This document shows, piece after piece, positions 27,066 to 42,987 of a stretch of 64,000 nt of DNA. Below the pieces are notes generated by a model that made no database searches, was not told the DNA's origin, and was given only the letters and a program-made list of their open reading frames with translations. Position numbers and translations under genes: made by a program. This stretch comes from Halictus rubicundus. Taxonomy: Eukaryota > Arthropoda > Insecta > Hymenoptera > Halictidae. Where the stretch lies: NCBI RefSeq assembly GCF_050948215.1, contig NW_027488952.1, positions 1 through 64,000 on the forward strand, given 5' to 3'. Each line of letters begins with the position of its first letter. The stretch's first letter is position 1.

Positions 27066-30000
27066 GGGATTGGATAGGATACAGGACAGGATAGGATAGA
27101 GGATAGGATAGGATAGAGGATAGGATGGGATAGAGGATAGGATAGGCTAGAGGATAAGATAGGATAGAGGATAGGATAGGATAGAGGATAGGATAGGATA
27201 GGATAGAGGATAGGATAGGATAGCGGAAAGGATAGGATAGAGTATAGAATAGGATAGAGGATATGATAGGATAGATGATTGGATATGATAGAGTATAGGA
27301 TAGGGGATTGGATAGGATAGAGGATAGGATTAGATAGAGGATAGGATAGGATAGAGGATAGAATAGGATAGAGGATAGGATAGGATAGGATAGAGGATAG
27401 GATAGGATAGAGGATAGGATAGAGGATAGGATAGGATATAGGGTAGGATAGGGTAGAGGATAGCATGGGATAGAGGATAGTATAGGATAGTCGATAGGAT
27501 AGCATAGAGAATAGGATAGGAAAGAGGATAGTATAGGATAGAGAATGGGATAGGATAGAGGATAGGATAGGATAGAGGATAGCACAGAGAATAGTATAGG
27601 ATAGAGGATAGGATAGGGGATTGGATAGGATAGAGGATAGGATAGGATAGAGGGTAGGATTGGGGATTGGATACGATAGAGGATAGGATAGGATAGATGA
27701 TATTATAGGAAAGAGGATAGGATAGGATGGAGGATAGGATAGGATAGAGGATAAGATAGGATAACGGAAAGGATAGGATAGAGTATAGGATAGGATAGAG
27801 GATAGGATAGGATAGAGGATAGGTTAGGATAGAGTATAGGATATACGATTGCATAGGATAGAGGATAGGATACGATAGAGGATACGAAAGGATAGGATAG
27901 AGAATACGATAGGATAGAGGATAGGATAGGATAGAGGATAGCACAGAGAATAGGATAGGATAGCGGATAGGATAGGATGGAGTATAGCATAGAATTGAGG
28001 ATAGGATAGGGTTGAGGATAGGATAGGATATAGGATAGGATAGGATAGAGGATAGGATGGGATAGAGGATAGGATAGGCTAGAAGATAGGATAGGATAGA
28101 GGATAGGATAGGATAGAGGATCGGATAGGATAGGATAGAGGATAGGATAGGATAGCGGAAAGGATAGGATAGAGTATAGAATAGGATAGAGGATATGATA
28201 GGATAGATGATAGGATATGATAGAGTATAGGATAGGGGATTGGATAGGGTAGAGGATAGGATTAGATAGAGGATAGGATAGGATAGAGGATAGGATAGGA
28301 TAGGATAGAGGATAGGATAGGATAGCGGAAAGGATAGGATAGGATAGGATACATGATATTATAGGATAGAGAAAGGATAGGACAGAGGATACGATATTAT
28401 ACAGGCTGGGATAGGATAGCGGAATGGATAGGATAGAGGACAGGATAGGATAGGATGGCGGGAAGGATAGGATAGAGTATTGAATAGGATAGAGGATAAG
28501 ATAGGATGGAGGATAGGATAAGTTAGAGGATAGGATAGGATAGAGGATAGGATAGAGGATTGGATAGGATAGAGGATAGGATAGGATAGAGGATAGGATG
28601 GGATAGGATAGAGGATAGGATAGGATAGAGGATAGGATAGGATAGAGGATAGGATAGGATAGAGGATAGGATACGATAGAGGATAGGATAGGATAGAGAA
28701 TAGGATAGGATAGAGTATAGGATATAGGATTGGATAGGATAGAGGATAGGATAGGATAGGATACATGATATTATAGGATAGAGAAAGGATAGGACAGAGG
28801 ATACGATATTATATAGGCTGGGATAGGATAGCGGAATGGATAGGATAGAGGATAGGATTCGATAGAGGACAGGATAGGATAGGATGGCGGGAAGGATAGG
28901 ATAGAGTATTGAATAGGATAGAGGATAAGATAGGATGGAGGATAGGATAAGTTAGAGGATAGGATAGGATAGAGGATAGGATCGGGGATTGGATAGGATA
29001 GAGGATACGCTAGGATAGAGGATAGGAGAGGATGAAGGGTAGGATAGGATAGAGGATAGGATAGGATAGAGTATAGAATAGGATAGAGGATAGGATATAT
29101 GATCGGATAGGATAGAGGATAGGATACGATAGAGGATAGGATAGGATAGGATACATGATATTATAGGATAGAGAAAGGATAGGACAGAGGATACGATATT
29201 ATACAGGCTGGGATAGGATAGCGGAATGGATAGGATAGAGGATATGATTCGATAGAGGACAGGATAGGATAGGATGGCGGGAAGGATAGGATAGAGTATT
29301 GAATAGGATAGAGGATAAGATAGGATGGAGGATAGGATAAGTAAGAGGATAGGATAGGATAGAGGATAGGGTCGAGGATTGGATAGGATAGACGATACGC
29401 TAGTATAGAGGATAGGATAGGATGAAGAATAGGATAGGATAGAGGATAGGATAGGATAGAGTATAGAATAGGATAGAGGATAGGATATAGGATCGGATAG
29501 GATAGAGGATAGGATACGATAGAGGATAGGATAGGGGATTCGATCGGATACAGGATAGGATACGATAGAGGATGGGATAGGATAGAGGACAGGATAGGAT
29601 AGAGGATAGGATAGGAGATTGGATAGGATACAGGCTAGGAGACGATAGAGAATAGGATAGGATAGATGGTATTATAGGAAAGAGGATAATATCGGATAGA
29701 GAATAGGATAGGAAAGACGATAGGATAGGATAGAGAATGGGATAGGATAGAGGATAGGATAGGATAGAGGATAGCACAGAGAATAGGATAGGATAGAGGA
29801 TAGGATAGGGGATTGGATAGGATAGAGGATAGGATACGATAGAGGATAGAATGGAATGGAAGATAGGATAAAGAATAGGATAGGATAGGGGATATGATAA
29901 GATAGAGGATACGATAGGATAGAGAATAGGATAGGAAAGACGATAGGATAGGATAGAGAATGGGATAGGATAGAGGATAGGATAGGATAGAGGATAGCAC

Positions 30001-30439
30001 AGAGAATAGGATAGGATAGTGGATAGGATAGGGGTTTGGATAGGATAGAGGATAGGATAGGTTAGAGGATTGGATAGGATAGGATAGAGGATATTATTGG
30101 ATAGAGACTAGGATATGATAGTGGATAGGATAGGATAGAGGATAGGATAGGAGATTGGGTAGGATAGAGGATAGGATAAGATAGAGGATACGATAGTGGA
30201 TTGGATAGGATATAGGATAGAATAGCATAGAGCATATTATAGGATAGAGGATAGGATAGGACAGAGGATAGGATAGGATAGAGGATAGGATAGGATAGAG
30301 GATAGGATAGGATAGAGTATGGGATAGGATAGAGGATAGGATAGGATAGAGGATAGGATAGGATAGAGGATGGGATAGGTTAGAGGATAGTATAGGATAG
30401 AGAATAGGATAGGGGATTGGATAGGATAGAGGATAGGAT

Positions 30440-32100
30440 AGTATAGAGGGTATTATAGGATAGAGGATAGGATGGGGGATTGGATAGGATAGAGGATATT
30501 ATAGGAAAGACGATAGGATAGGATAGAGGATTGGATAGGATAGAGAATAGGATAAGATGGAGGATTGGATAGGAAAGATTACAGGATAGGATAGAGGATA
30601 GGATAGGCTAGAGGATAGGATAGGATAGAGGCTAGGATAGGATAGAGGATAGGATAGGATAGAGGATAGGATAGGGGTTTGGATAGGATAGAGGATTGGA
30701 TAGAATAGAGGATATTATAGGATACAGGATAGGATAGAGGATTGGATAGGATAGAGGATAGGATAGGATAGAGGATAGGATAGGATAGAGGATAGGATAG
30801 GATAGAGGATAGGATAGGATAGAGGATAGGATAAGATTGACGATAGGATAGGATAAAGAATACGATAGAGGATTGGATAGGATAGAGTATGGGATAGGAT
30901 AGAGACTAGGATATGATAATGGATAGGATAGGATAGAGGATAGGATAGGAGATTCGATAGGATAGAGGATAGGATAAGATAGAGGATACGATAGTGGATT
31001 GGATAGGGTATAGGATAGAATAGCATAGAGGATATTATAGGATAGAGGATAGGATAGGATAGAGGATAGGATAGGATGGAGGATAGGATAGGATAGAGGA
31101 TAGGATAGGATCGAGGATACGATAGGATAGAGGATAGGATAGGATAGAGGATAGGATAGGATAGAGGATAGGATAGGATTGACGATAGGATAGGATAAAG
31201 AATACGATACAGGATTGGATAGGATAGAGTATGGGATAGGATAGAGACTAGGATATGATAGTGGATAGGATAGGATAGAGATATTATAGGATAGAGGATA
31301 GGATGGGGGATTGGATAGGATAGAGGATATTATAGGAAAGACGATAGGATAGGATAGAGGATTGGATAGGATAGAGAATAGGATAAGATGGAGGATTGGA
31401 TAGGATAGATTACAGGATAGGATAGAGGATAGGATAGGCTAGAGGATAGGATAGGATAGAGGCTAGGATAGGATAGAGGATAGGATAGGATAGAGGATAG
31501 GATAGGGGTTTGGATAGGATAGAGGATTGGATAGAATAGAGGATATTATAGGATACAGGATAGGATAGAGGATTGGATAGGATAGAGGATAGGATAGGAT
31601 AGAGGATAGGATAGGATAGAGGATAGGATAGGATAGAGGATAGGATAGGATAGAGGATAGGATAGGATAGAGGATAGGATAGGATAGAGGATAGGATAAG
31701 ATTGACGATAGGATAGGATAAAGAATACGATAGAGGATTGGATACGATAGAGTATGGGATAGGATAGAGGATAGGATAGGATAGAGGATAGGATAGGATA
31801 GAGGATAGGATAGAGGATAGGATAGAGGATAGGATAGAGGATAGGATAGGATAGAGGATAGGATAGGATAGAGGATAGGATAGGATAGAGTATAGGATAG
31901 AGGATAGGATAGGATAGAGTATAGGATAGGATAGAGGACAGGATAGGATAGAGGATTGGATAGAATAGAGGATATAATAGGATAAAGGATAGGATCGGAT
32001 AGACGATAGGATAGGATAGAGGATAGGATAAGATAGAGGATAGGATATGATAGAGGATAGAATAGAGGATTGGATAGGATAGAGGATAGGATAGAGTATT
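30440..32100. repeat. 831-bp tandem pair inside the 12 kb repeat
   Basis: GATGGGGGATTGG (G-run at 30,474 and 31,305) and GGGGTTTGG (first T at 30,678 and 31,509) both recur at an 831-bp offset. A related pair in the second 12 kb copy (47,239 and 48,138 regions) is 899 bp apart, 68 bp or four units longer. Confidence 0.8.
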
Positions 32101-32349
32101 GGATTGGATAGAAGATATTATAGGATAGACGATAGGGTAGGATAGATGATTGGATATGGTATAGGATAGCATTGAGGATAGGATAGGATAGAGGATAGGA
32201 TAGAGGATAGGATAGAGGATAGGATAGAGGATAGGATAGGATAGAGGATTGGATAGGATAGAGGTTTGGATACGATAGAGGATAGGGTACGATAGAGGAT
32301 AGGATAGGATAGACGATAGGATAGGGTAGAGGATAGGATAGGATAGAGG

Positions 32350-35300
32350 ATAGGATAGGATAGAGGATAGGATAGGATAGAGGTTAGGATAGGATAGAGG
32401 ATAGGATAGGATAGAGGATAGGATAAGATTGACGATAGGATAGGATAAAGAATACGATAGAGGATTGGATAGGATAGAGTATGGGATAGGATAGAGGATA
32501 GGATAGGATAGAGGATAGGATAGGATAGAGGATAGGATAGCACAGGGTACAGGATAGGATAGAGGATAGGATATGATAAAGTATAGGATAGGATAGAGGA
32601 CAGGATAGGATAGAGGACAGGATAGGATAGAGGATAGGATAGGCTAGAGGATAGGAAAGGATAGAGGCTAGGATAGGATAGAGGATAGGATAGGATAGAG
32701 GATAGGATAGGGGTTTGGATAGGATAGAGGATTGGATAGAATAGAGGATATTATAGGATAGAGGATAGGATAGAGGATTGGATAGGATAGAGGATAGGAT
32801 AGAGGACAGGATAGGACAGAGGGTAGGATAGGATAGAGTATGGGATAGTATAGAGGATAGGATAGGATAGAGGATAGGATAGGATAGAGGATAGGGTAGG
32901 ATAGAGGATAGGATAGGATAGAGGATAGGATATAGGATAGTATAGGGTAGAGAATAGGATAGGATAGAGGACAGGATAGGATAGAGGATAGGATAGGATT
33001 GAGGATAGGATAAGATAGACGATAGGATAGGATAAAGAATACGATAGAAGATTTAATAGGATAGAGGATAGGATAGGATACAGGATACGATCGTGGATTG
33101 GATAGGATATAGGATTGGATACGATATAGGATAGGATAGAGGATCGGCTAGGATAGAGTATAGGATAGGATAGAGGACCGGATAGGATAGAGGATTGGAT
33201 AGAATAGTGGATATTATTGGATAGAGGATAGGATACGATAGAGCATAGGATAGAGGTTACAATAGAGGATTGGATAGGATAGAGGGTAGGATAGAGGATT
33301 GGATAGGATAGAACATATTATAGGATAGACGATAGGATAGGATAGAGTATGGGATAGGATAGAGGATAGGATAGGTTAGTGGATAGTATAGTATAGAGAA
33401 TAGGATCGGATAGAGGATAGGATAGGGGATTGGATATGATATAGGATAGGATAGGATAGAGGATAGGATAGAGGATTGGATAGGATAGAGGACAGGATGG
33501 GATAAAGGATATAATAGGTTAGAGGCTAGGATAGGATAGAGGATAGGGTAGGATAGAGGATAGGGTAAGATAGAGGATAGGATAGGATAGAGGATAGGAT
33601 AGGATAGAGGATACGGTAGGATAGAGGATAGGATATAGGATAGTATAGGATAGAGAATAGGATAGGTTAGAGGACAGGATAGGATAGATGATAGGTTAGG
33701 ATAGAGGATAGGGTAGGATAGAGGATAGGATAGGGGTTTGGATAGAATAGAGGATATTATAGGATAGAGGATAGGATAGAGGATTGGATAGGATAGAGGA
33801 TAGGATAGATGATTGGATAGGATAGAAGATATTATAGGATAGACGATAGGATAGGATAGAGGATGGGATAGGATAGGATAGAGGATTGGAAATAATATAG
33901 GATAGCATTGAGGATAGGATAGGGTAGAGGATAGGATAGAGGATAGGATAGAGGATAGGATAGAGGATAGGATAGGCGATAGGATAGGATAGAGAATATT
34001 ATAGGATATAGGAGAGGATAGGATTGAGGATAGGATACGATAGAGGATGAGATAGGATAGAGGATACGATAGGATAGAGGATAGGATAGGATAGTGGATA
34101 GGATAGGATAGGGGATGGGATGGGATAAAGGATATAATAGGTTAGAGGCTAGGATAGGATAGAGGATAGGGTAGGAAAGAGGATAGGATAAGATAGAGGA
34201 TAGGATAGGATAGAGGATACGATAGAGGATTGGGGTTTGGATAGGATAGAGGATAGGATAGGATAGAGGATACGATAGAGGATTGGGGTTTGGATAGGAT
34301 AGAGGATAGGATAGGTTAGAGGATTGGATTCGATAGAGGATATGATAGGATAGAGGATATTATAGGATAGAGGCTAGGATAGTATAGAGGACAGGATAGG
34401 ATAGAGGATTGGATAAAGGATTGGATAGGATAGAGGATAGGATGGGATAAAGGATATAATAGGTTAGAGGCTAGGATAGGATAGAGGATAGGGTAGGAAA
34501 GAGGATAGGATAAGATAGAGGATAGGATAGGATAGAGGATACGATAGAGGATTGGGGTTTGGATAGGATAGAGGATAGGATAGGTTACAGGATTGGATAG
34601 GATAGAGAATAGGATAAGATGGAGGATTGGATAGGATAGAGAACAGGATAGGATAGAGGATAGGATAGGCTAGAGGATAGGATTTGATAGAGGCTAGGAT
34701 AGGATAGAGGATAGGATAGGATAGAGGATAGGATAGGGGTTTGGATAGGATAGAGGATTGGATAGAATAGAGGATATTATAGGATACAGGATAGGATAGA
34801 GGATTGGATAGGATAGAGGATAGGATATGATAGAGTATAGGATAGGATAGAGGATTGGATAGGATAGAGGATAGGATAGGATAGAGGATAGGATAGGGGT
34901 TTGGATAGGATAGAGGATTGGATAGAATAGAGGATATTATAGGATACAGGATAGGATAGAGGATTGGATAGGATAGAGGATAGGATATGATAGAGTATAG
35001 GATAGGATAGAGGACAGGATAGGACAGAGGGTAGGATAGGATAGAGTATGGGATAGTATAGAGGATAGGATAGGATAGAGGATAGGATAGGATAGAGGAT
35101 AGGGTAGGATAGAGGATAGGATAGGATAGAGGATAGGATAGGATAGAGGATAGGATATAGGATAGTATAGGGTAGAGAATAGGATAGGATAGAGGACAGG
35201 ATAGGATAGAGGATAGGATAGGATTGAGGATAGGATAAGATAGACGATAGGATAGGATAAAGAATACGATAGAAGATTTAATAGGATAGAGGATAGGATA

Positions 35301-36450
35301 GGATACAGGATACGATCGTGGATTGGATAGGATATAGGATTGGATACGATATAGGATAGGATGGAGGATAGGCTAGGATAGAGTATAGGATAGGATAGAG
35401 GACCGGATAGGATAGAGGATTGGATAGAATAGTGGATATTATTGGATAGAGGATAGGATACGATAGAGCATAGGATGGAGGTTACAATAGAGGATTGGAT
35501 AGGATAGAGGGTAGGATAGAGGATTGGATAGGATAGAACATATTATAGGATAGACGATAGGATAGGATAGAGGATCTGATAGGATAGAGGATAGGATAGG
35601 TTAGTGGATAGTATAGTATAGAGAATAGGATCGGATAGAGGATAGGATATGGGATTGGATATGATATAGGATAGGATAGGATAGAGGATAGGATAGAGGA
35701 TTGGATAGGATAGAGGACAGGAGGAGATAAATGATATAATAGGTTAGAGGCTAGGATAGGATAGAGGATAGGATAGGATAGAGGATAGGATAGGATAGAG
35801 GATAGGATAGGATAGAGGATACGGTAGGATAGAGGATAGGATATAGGATAGTATAGGATAGAGAATAGGATAGGTTAGAGGACAGGATAGGATAGAGGAT
35901 AGGATAGGATAGAGGATAGAATAGGATAGAGGATAGGACAAGATAGAGGATAGGATAGGATAGAGGATAGGATAGGATAGAGAATAGGATAAGATAGAGG
36001 ATTGGATAGGATAGAGGACAGGATAGGATAGAGGATAGGATAGGCTAGAGGATAGGATAGGATAGAGGTTAGGATAGGATAGAGGATAGGATAGGATAGA
36101 GGATAGGATAGGGGTTTGGATAGGATAGAGGATTGGATAGAATAGAGGATATTATAGGATAGAGGATAGGATAGAGGATTGGATAGGATAGAGGATAGGA
36201 TAGAGGATTGGATAGGATAGAAGATATTATAGGATAGACGATAGGATAGGATAGAGGATGGGATAGGATAGGATAGAGGATTGGAAATAATATAGGATAG
36301 CATTGAGGATAGGATATGGTAGAGGATAGGATAGAGGATAGGATAGAGGTTAGGATAGAGGATAGGATAGGATAGACGATAGGATAGGCGATAGGATAGG
36401 ATAGAGAATATTATAGGATATAGGAGAGGATAGGATTGAGGATAGGATAC
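32350..36450. repeat. Segment matching 48,283-52,383 at a constant 15,933-bp offset
   Basis: About 4.1 kb aligns with the second 12 kb copy with no net length change at any landmark checked (GAGGTTAGG, CACAGGGTAC, GATACGATCGTGG, GATTGGAAATAATATAGG). Substitutions are few, such as GAGGATCGGC against GAGGATAGGC. This is the cleanest long match between the two copies. Confidence 0.82.
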
Positions 36451-38279
36451 GATAGAGGATGAGATAGGATAGAGTATAGTATAGGATAGAGGATAGGATA
36501 GGATACAGGATAGGATAGGATAGAGGATACGATAGAGGATTGGGGTTTGGATAGGATAGAGGATAGGATAGGTTAGAGGATTGGATTCGATAGAGGATAG
36601 GATAGGAAAGAGGATATTATAGGATAGAGGCTAGGATAGTATAGAGGATAGGATAGGATAGAGGATTGGATAAAGGATTGGATAGGATAGAGGATAGGAT
36701 GGGATAAAGGATATAATAGGTTAGAGGCTAGGATAGGATAGAGGATAGGATAGGATAGAGGATACGATAGAGGATTGGGGTTTGGATAGGATAGAGGATA
36801 GGATAGGTTAGAGGATTGGATAGGATAGAGAATAGGATAAGATGGAGGATTGGATAGGATAGAGGACAGGATAGGATAGAGGATAGGATAGGCTAGAGGA
36901 TAGGATAGGATAGAGGCTAGGATAGGATAGAGAATAGGATAGGATAGAGGATAGGATAGGGGTTTGGATAGGATAGAGGATTGGATAGAATAGAGGATAT
37001 TATAGGATACAGGATAGGATAGAGGATTGGATAGGATAGAGGATAGGATAGAGGATTGGACAGGATAGAAGATATTATAGGATAGACGATAGGATAGGAT
37101 AGAGGATGGGATAGGATAGGATACAGGATTGAAAATAATATAGGATAGCATTGAGGATAGGATAGGATAGAGGATAGGATAGGATAGTGGATAGGATAGG
37201 ATAGAGGATGGGATAGGTTAGAGGATAGTATAGGATAGAGAATAGGATAGGGGATTGGATAGGATAGAGGATAGGATAGGATAGAGGATAGGATAGGATA
37301 GAGGCTAGGATAGGATAGAGGATAGGATAGGATAGAGGATAGGATAGGGGTTTGGATAGGATAGGGGATTGGATAGGATTGAAGATATTATAGGATAGAC
37401 GATAGGATAGGATAGAGGATGGGATAGGATAGGATAGAGAATTGGAAATAATATAGGATAGCATTGAGGATAGGATAGGGTAGAGGATAGGATAGAGGAT
37501 GGGATAGAGGATAGGATAGAGGATAGGATATGATAGAGGATAGGATAGGCGATAGGATAGGATAGAGAATATTATAGGATATAGGAGAGGATAGGATACG
37601 ATAGAGGATGAGATAGGATAGAGGATACGATAGGATAGAGGATAGGATAGGATAGTGGATAGGATAGGGTAGAGGACGGGATAGGTTAGAGGATAGTATA
37701 GGATAGAGAATAGGATAGGGGATTGGATAGGATAGAGGATAGGATAGGATAGAGGATATTATTGGATAGAGGATAGGATGGGATAGAGTATAGGATAGGA
37801 TAGAGTATAGTATATGATAGAGGATAGGATAGGATAGAGGATAGGATAGGATAGAGGATTGGATAAAGGATTGGATAGGATAGAGGATAGGATGGGATAA
37901 AGGATATAATAGGTTAGAGGCTAGGATAGGATAGATGATAGGGTAGGAAAGAGGATAGGATAAGATAGAGGATAGGATAGGATAGAGGATACGATAGAGG
38001 ATTGGGGTTTGGATAGGATAGAGGATAGGATAGGTTAGAGGATTGGATAGGATAGAGAATAGGATAAGATGGAGGATTGGATAGGATAGAGGACAGGATA
38101 GGATAGAGGATAGGATAGGCTAGAGGATAGGATAGGATAGAGGCTCGGATAGGATAGAGGATAGGATAGGGGTTTGGATAGGATAGAGGATTGGATAGAA
38201 TAGAGGATATTATAGGATACAGGATAGGATGGAGGATTGGATAGGATAGAGGATAGGATAGAGGATTGGATAGGATAGA

Positions 38280-41200
38280 AGATATTATAGGATAGACGAT
38301 AGGATAGGATAGAGGATGAGATAGGATAGGATAGAGGATTGAAAATAATATAGGATAGCATTGAGGATAGGATAGGATAGAGGATAGGATAGGATAGTGG
38401 ATAAGATAGGATAGAGGATGGGATAGGTTAGAGGATAGTATAGGATAGAGGATAGGATAGGATAGAGGAAAGGATAGGATAGAGGGTATTATAGGATAGT
38501 GAATAGGATAGGATAGAGGATATGATAGGATAGAGTATAGGATAGGGCAGAGGATGGGATAGGATAGAGAATAGCATAGGGTAGATGATATTATAAGATA
38601 GTGGATAGGATAGGATAGAGGATAGGATAGGATAGAGGATAGGATAGGATAGGATAGAGGATAGGATAGGATAGGGGATAGGATAGGATAGGGCATAGGA
38701 TAGGATAGAGGATAGGATATCATAGAGGATAGGATAGGATAGGATAGAGGATAGGATAGGACAGAGGATACGATATTATACAGGCTGGGATAGGATAGCG
38801 GAATAGATAGGATAGAGGATAGGATAGGATAGAGGATAGGACAGGATAGAGCATAGGATAGTATAGAGGATAGGATCAGATAGAGGATAGGATAGGATAG
38901 AGGATAGGATCAGATAGAGGATAGGATCAGATAGAGGATAGGATAGGGGATTAGATAGGATAGAGGAGAGTATAGAATAGGATAGAGGATATGATAGGAT
39001 ATATGATAGGATATGTTAGAATATATTATAGGGGATTGGATAGGATACAGGACAGGATAGGATAGAGGATAGGATAGGATAGAGGATAGGATGGGATAGA
39101 GGATAGGATAGGCTAGAGGATAAGATAGGATAGAGGATAGGATAGGATAGAGGATAGGATAGGATAGGATAGAGGATAGGATAGGATAGCGGAAAGGATA
39201 GGATAGAGTATAGAATAGGATAGAGGATATGATAGGATAGATGATTGGATATGATAGAGTATAGGATAGGGGATTGGATAGGATAGAGGATAGGATTAGA
39301 TAGAGGATAGGATAGGATAGAGGATAGAATAGGATAGAGGATAGGATAGGATAGGATAGAGGATAGGATAGGATAGAGGATAGGATAGAGGATAGGATAG
39401 GATATAGGGTAGGATAGGGTAGAGGATAGCATGGGATAGAGGATAGTATAGGATAGTCGATAGGATAGGATAGAGAATAGGATAGGAAAGAGGATAGTAT
39501 AGGATAGAGAATGGGATAGGATAGAGGATAGGATAGGATAGAGGATAGCACAGAGAATAGTATAGGATAGAGGATAGGATAGGGGATTGGATAGGATAGA
39601 GGATAGGATAGGATAGAGGGTAGGATTGGGGATTGGATACGATAGAGGATAGGATAGGATAGATGATATTATAGGAAAGAGGATAGGATAGGATGGAGGA
39701 TAGGATAGGATAGAGGATAAGATAGGATAACGGAAAGGATAGGATAGAGTATAGGATAGGATAGAGGATAGGATAGGATAGAGGATAGGTTAGGATAGAG
39801 TATAGGATATACGATTGCATAGGATAGAGGATAGGATACGATAGAGGATACGAAAGGATAGGATAGAGAATACGATAGGATAGAGGATAGGATAGGATAG
39901 AGGATAGCACAGAGAATAGGATAGGATAGCGGATAGGATAGGATGGAGTATAGCATAGAATTGAGGATAGGATAGGGTTGAGGATAGGATAGGATATAGG
40001 ATAGGATAGGATAGAGGATAGGATGGGATAGAGGATAGGATAGGCTAGAAGATAGGATAGGATAGAGGATAGGATAGGATAGAGGATCGGATAGGATAGG
40101 ATAGAGGATAGGATAGGATAGCGGAAAGGATAGGATAGAGTATAGAATAGGATAGAGGATATGATAGGATAGATGATAGGATATGATAGAGTATAGGATA
40201 GGGGATTGGATAGGGTAGAGGATAGGATTAGATAGAGGATAGGATAGGATAGAGGATAGAATAGGATAGAGGATAGGATAGGATAGAGGATAGGATACGA
40301 TAGAGGATAGGATAGGATAGAGGATAGGATAGGATAGGATAGAGGATAGGATAGGATAGCGGAAAGGATAGGATAGGATAGGATACATGATATTATAGGA
40401 TAGAGAAAGGATAGGACAGAGGATACGATATTATACAGGCTGGGATAGGATAGCGGAATGGATAGGATAGAGGACAGGATAGGATAGGATGGCGGGAAGG
40501 ATAGGATAGAGTATTGAATAGGATAGAGGATAAGATAGGATGGAGGATAGGATAAGTTAGAGGATAGGATAGGATAGAGGATAGGATAGAGGATTGGATA
40601 GGATAGAGGATAGGATAGGATAGAGGATAGGATGGGATAGGATAGAGGATAGGATAGGATAGAGGATAGGATAGGATAGAGGATAGGATAGGATAGAGGA
40701 TAGGATACGATAGAGGATAGGATAGGATAGAGAATAGGATAGGATAGAGTATAGGATATAGGATTGGATAGGATAGAGGATAGGATAGGATAGGATACAT
40801 GATATTATAGGATAGAGAAAGGATAGGACAGAGGATACGATATTATATAGGCTGGGATAGGATAGCGGAATGGATAGGATAGAGGATAGGATTCGATAGA
40901 GGACAGGATAGGATAGGATGGCGGGAAGGATAGGATAGAGTATTGAATAGGATAGAGGATAAGATAGGATGGAGGATAGGATAAGTTAGAGGATAGGATA
41001 GGATAGAGGATAGGATCGGGGATTGGATAGGATAGAGGATACGCTAGGATAGAGGATAGGAGAGGATGAAGGGTAGGATAGGATAGAGGATAGGATAGGA
41101 TAGAGTATAGAATAGGATAGAGGATAGGATATATGATCGGATAGGATAGAGGATAGGATACGATAGAGGATAGGATAGGATAGGATACATGATATTATAG

Positions 41201-42987
41201 GATAGAGAAAGGATAGGACAGAGGATACGATATTATACAGGCTGGGATAGGATAGCGGAATGGATAGGATAGAGGATATGATTCGATAGAGGACAGGATA
41301 GGATAGGATGGCGGGAAGGATAGGATAGAGTATTGAATAGGATAGAGGATAAGATAGGATGGAGGATAGGATAAGTAAGAGGATAGGATAGGATAGAGGA
41401 TAGGGTCGAGGATTGGATAGGATAGACGATACGCTAGTATAGAGGATAGGATAGGATGAAGAATAGGATAGGATAGAGGATAGGATAGGATAGAGTATAG
41501 AATAGGATAGAGGATAGGATATAGGATCGGATAGGATAGAGGATAGGATACGATAGAGGATAGGATAGGGGATTCGATCGGATACAGGATAGGATACGAT
41601 AGAGGATGGGATAGGATAGAGGACAGGATAGGATAGAGGATAGGATAGGAGATTGGATAGGATACAGGCTAGGAGACGATAGAGAATAGGATAGGATAGA
41701 TGGTATTATAGGAAAGAGGATAATATCGGATAGAGAATAGGATAGGAAAGACGATAGGATAGGATAGAGAATGGGATAGGATAGAGGATAGGATAGGATA
41801 GAGGATAGCACAGAGAATAGGATAGGATAGAGGATAGGATAGGGGATTGGATAGGATAGAGGATAGGATACGATAGAGGATAGAATGGAATGGAAGATAG
41901 GATAAAGAATAGGATAGGATAGGGGATATGATAAGATAGAGGATACGATAGGATAGAGAATAGGATAGGAAAGACGATAGGATAGGATAGAGAATGGGAT
42001 AGGATAGAGGATAGGATAGGATAGAGGATAGCACAGAGAATAGGATAGGATAGTGGATAGGATAGGGGTTTGGATAGGATAGAGGATAGGATAGGTTAGA
42101 GGATTGGATAGGATAGGATAGAGGATATTATTGGATAGAGACTAGGATATGATAGTGGATAGGATAGGATAGAGGATAGGATAGGAGATTGGGTAGGATA
42201 GAGGATAGGATAAGATAGAGGATACGATAGTGGATTGGATAGGATATAGGATAGAATAGCATAGAGCATATTATAGGATAGAGGATAGGATAGGACAGAG
42301 GATAGGATAGGATAGAGGATAGGATAGGATAGAGGATAGGATAGGATAGAGTATGGGATAGGATAGAGGATAGGATAGGATAGAGGATAGGATAGGATAG
42401 AGGATGGGATAGGTTAGAGGATAGTATAGGATAGAGAATAGGATAGGGGATTGGATAGGATAGAGGATAGGATAGTATAGAGGATATTATAGGATAGAGG
42501 ATAGGATGGGGGATTGGATAGGATAGAGGATATTATAGGAAAGACGATAGGATAGGATAGAGGATTGGATAGGATAGAGAATAGGATAAGATGGAGGATT
42601 GGATAGGATAGATTACAGGATAGGATAGAGGATAGGATAGGCTAGAGGATAGGATAGGATAGAGGCTAGGATAGGATAGAGGATAGGATAGGATAGAGGA
42701 TAGGATAGGGGTTTGGATAGGATAGAGGATTGGATAGAATAGAGGATATTATAGGATAGAGGATAGGATAGGATAGAGGATACGATAGGATAGAGGATAG
42801 GATAGGATAGAGGATAGGATAGGATAGAGGATAGGATAGGATTGACGATAGGATAGGATAAAGAATACGATACAGGATTGGATAGGATAGAGTATGGGAT
42901 AGGATAGAGACTAGGATATGATAGTGGATAGGATAGGATAGAGATATTATAGGATAGAGGATAGGATGGGGGATTGGATAGGATAGA
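38280..42987. repeat. 4.7 kb nested tandem duplication, first copy
   Basis: Matches ~42,988-47,700 at a 4,706-4,710 bp offset. It starts where GATTGAAAATAATATAGG and GCATTGAGG occur and includes the whole left part of the second 12 kb copy. Near 42,760 it lacks ~371 bp that the first 12 kb copy has at ~30,720-31,095. Confidence 0.85.
38995..39031. repeat. AT-rich island, copy 2
   Basis: Same island as at 27,029, at an offset of exactly 11,966 bp, with the ATATGTTAG and AATATATTATAGGGG units unchanged. Confidence 0.75.

Larger units (their letters stand above)
26505..38455. repeat. ~12 kb higher-order repeat, copy 1 (domain B)
   Basis: This is the largest repeat unit in the window. Its left part, to ~30,720, matches 38,456-~42,760 at offsets of 11,949, 11,966 and 12,034. 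Its right part matches ~48,280-54,571 at offsets of 15,933 and then 16,115. Landmarks used include TATCATAG (26,771 and 38,720), GATATGTTAG (27,050 and 39,016), CACAGGGTAC (32,541 and 48,474) and GAGGTTAGG (32,384 and 48,317). It contains a short AT-rich island near 27,030 and an 831-bp tandem pair at ~30,440-32,100. Confidence 0.85.

Noticed and set aside
27840..27860. TATACGATTGCATAGG as a possible regulatory site
   Set aside because: It recurs at ~39,810 and ~44,520 exactly at the block offsets, so its repetition is explained by duplication of the larger repeat and is no evidence for function.
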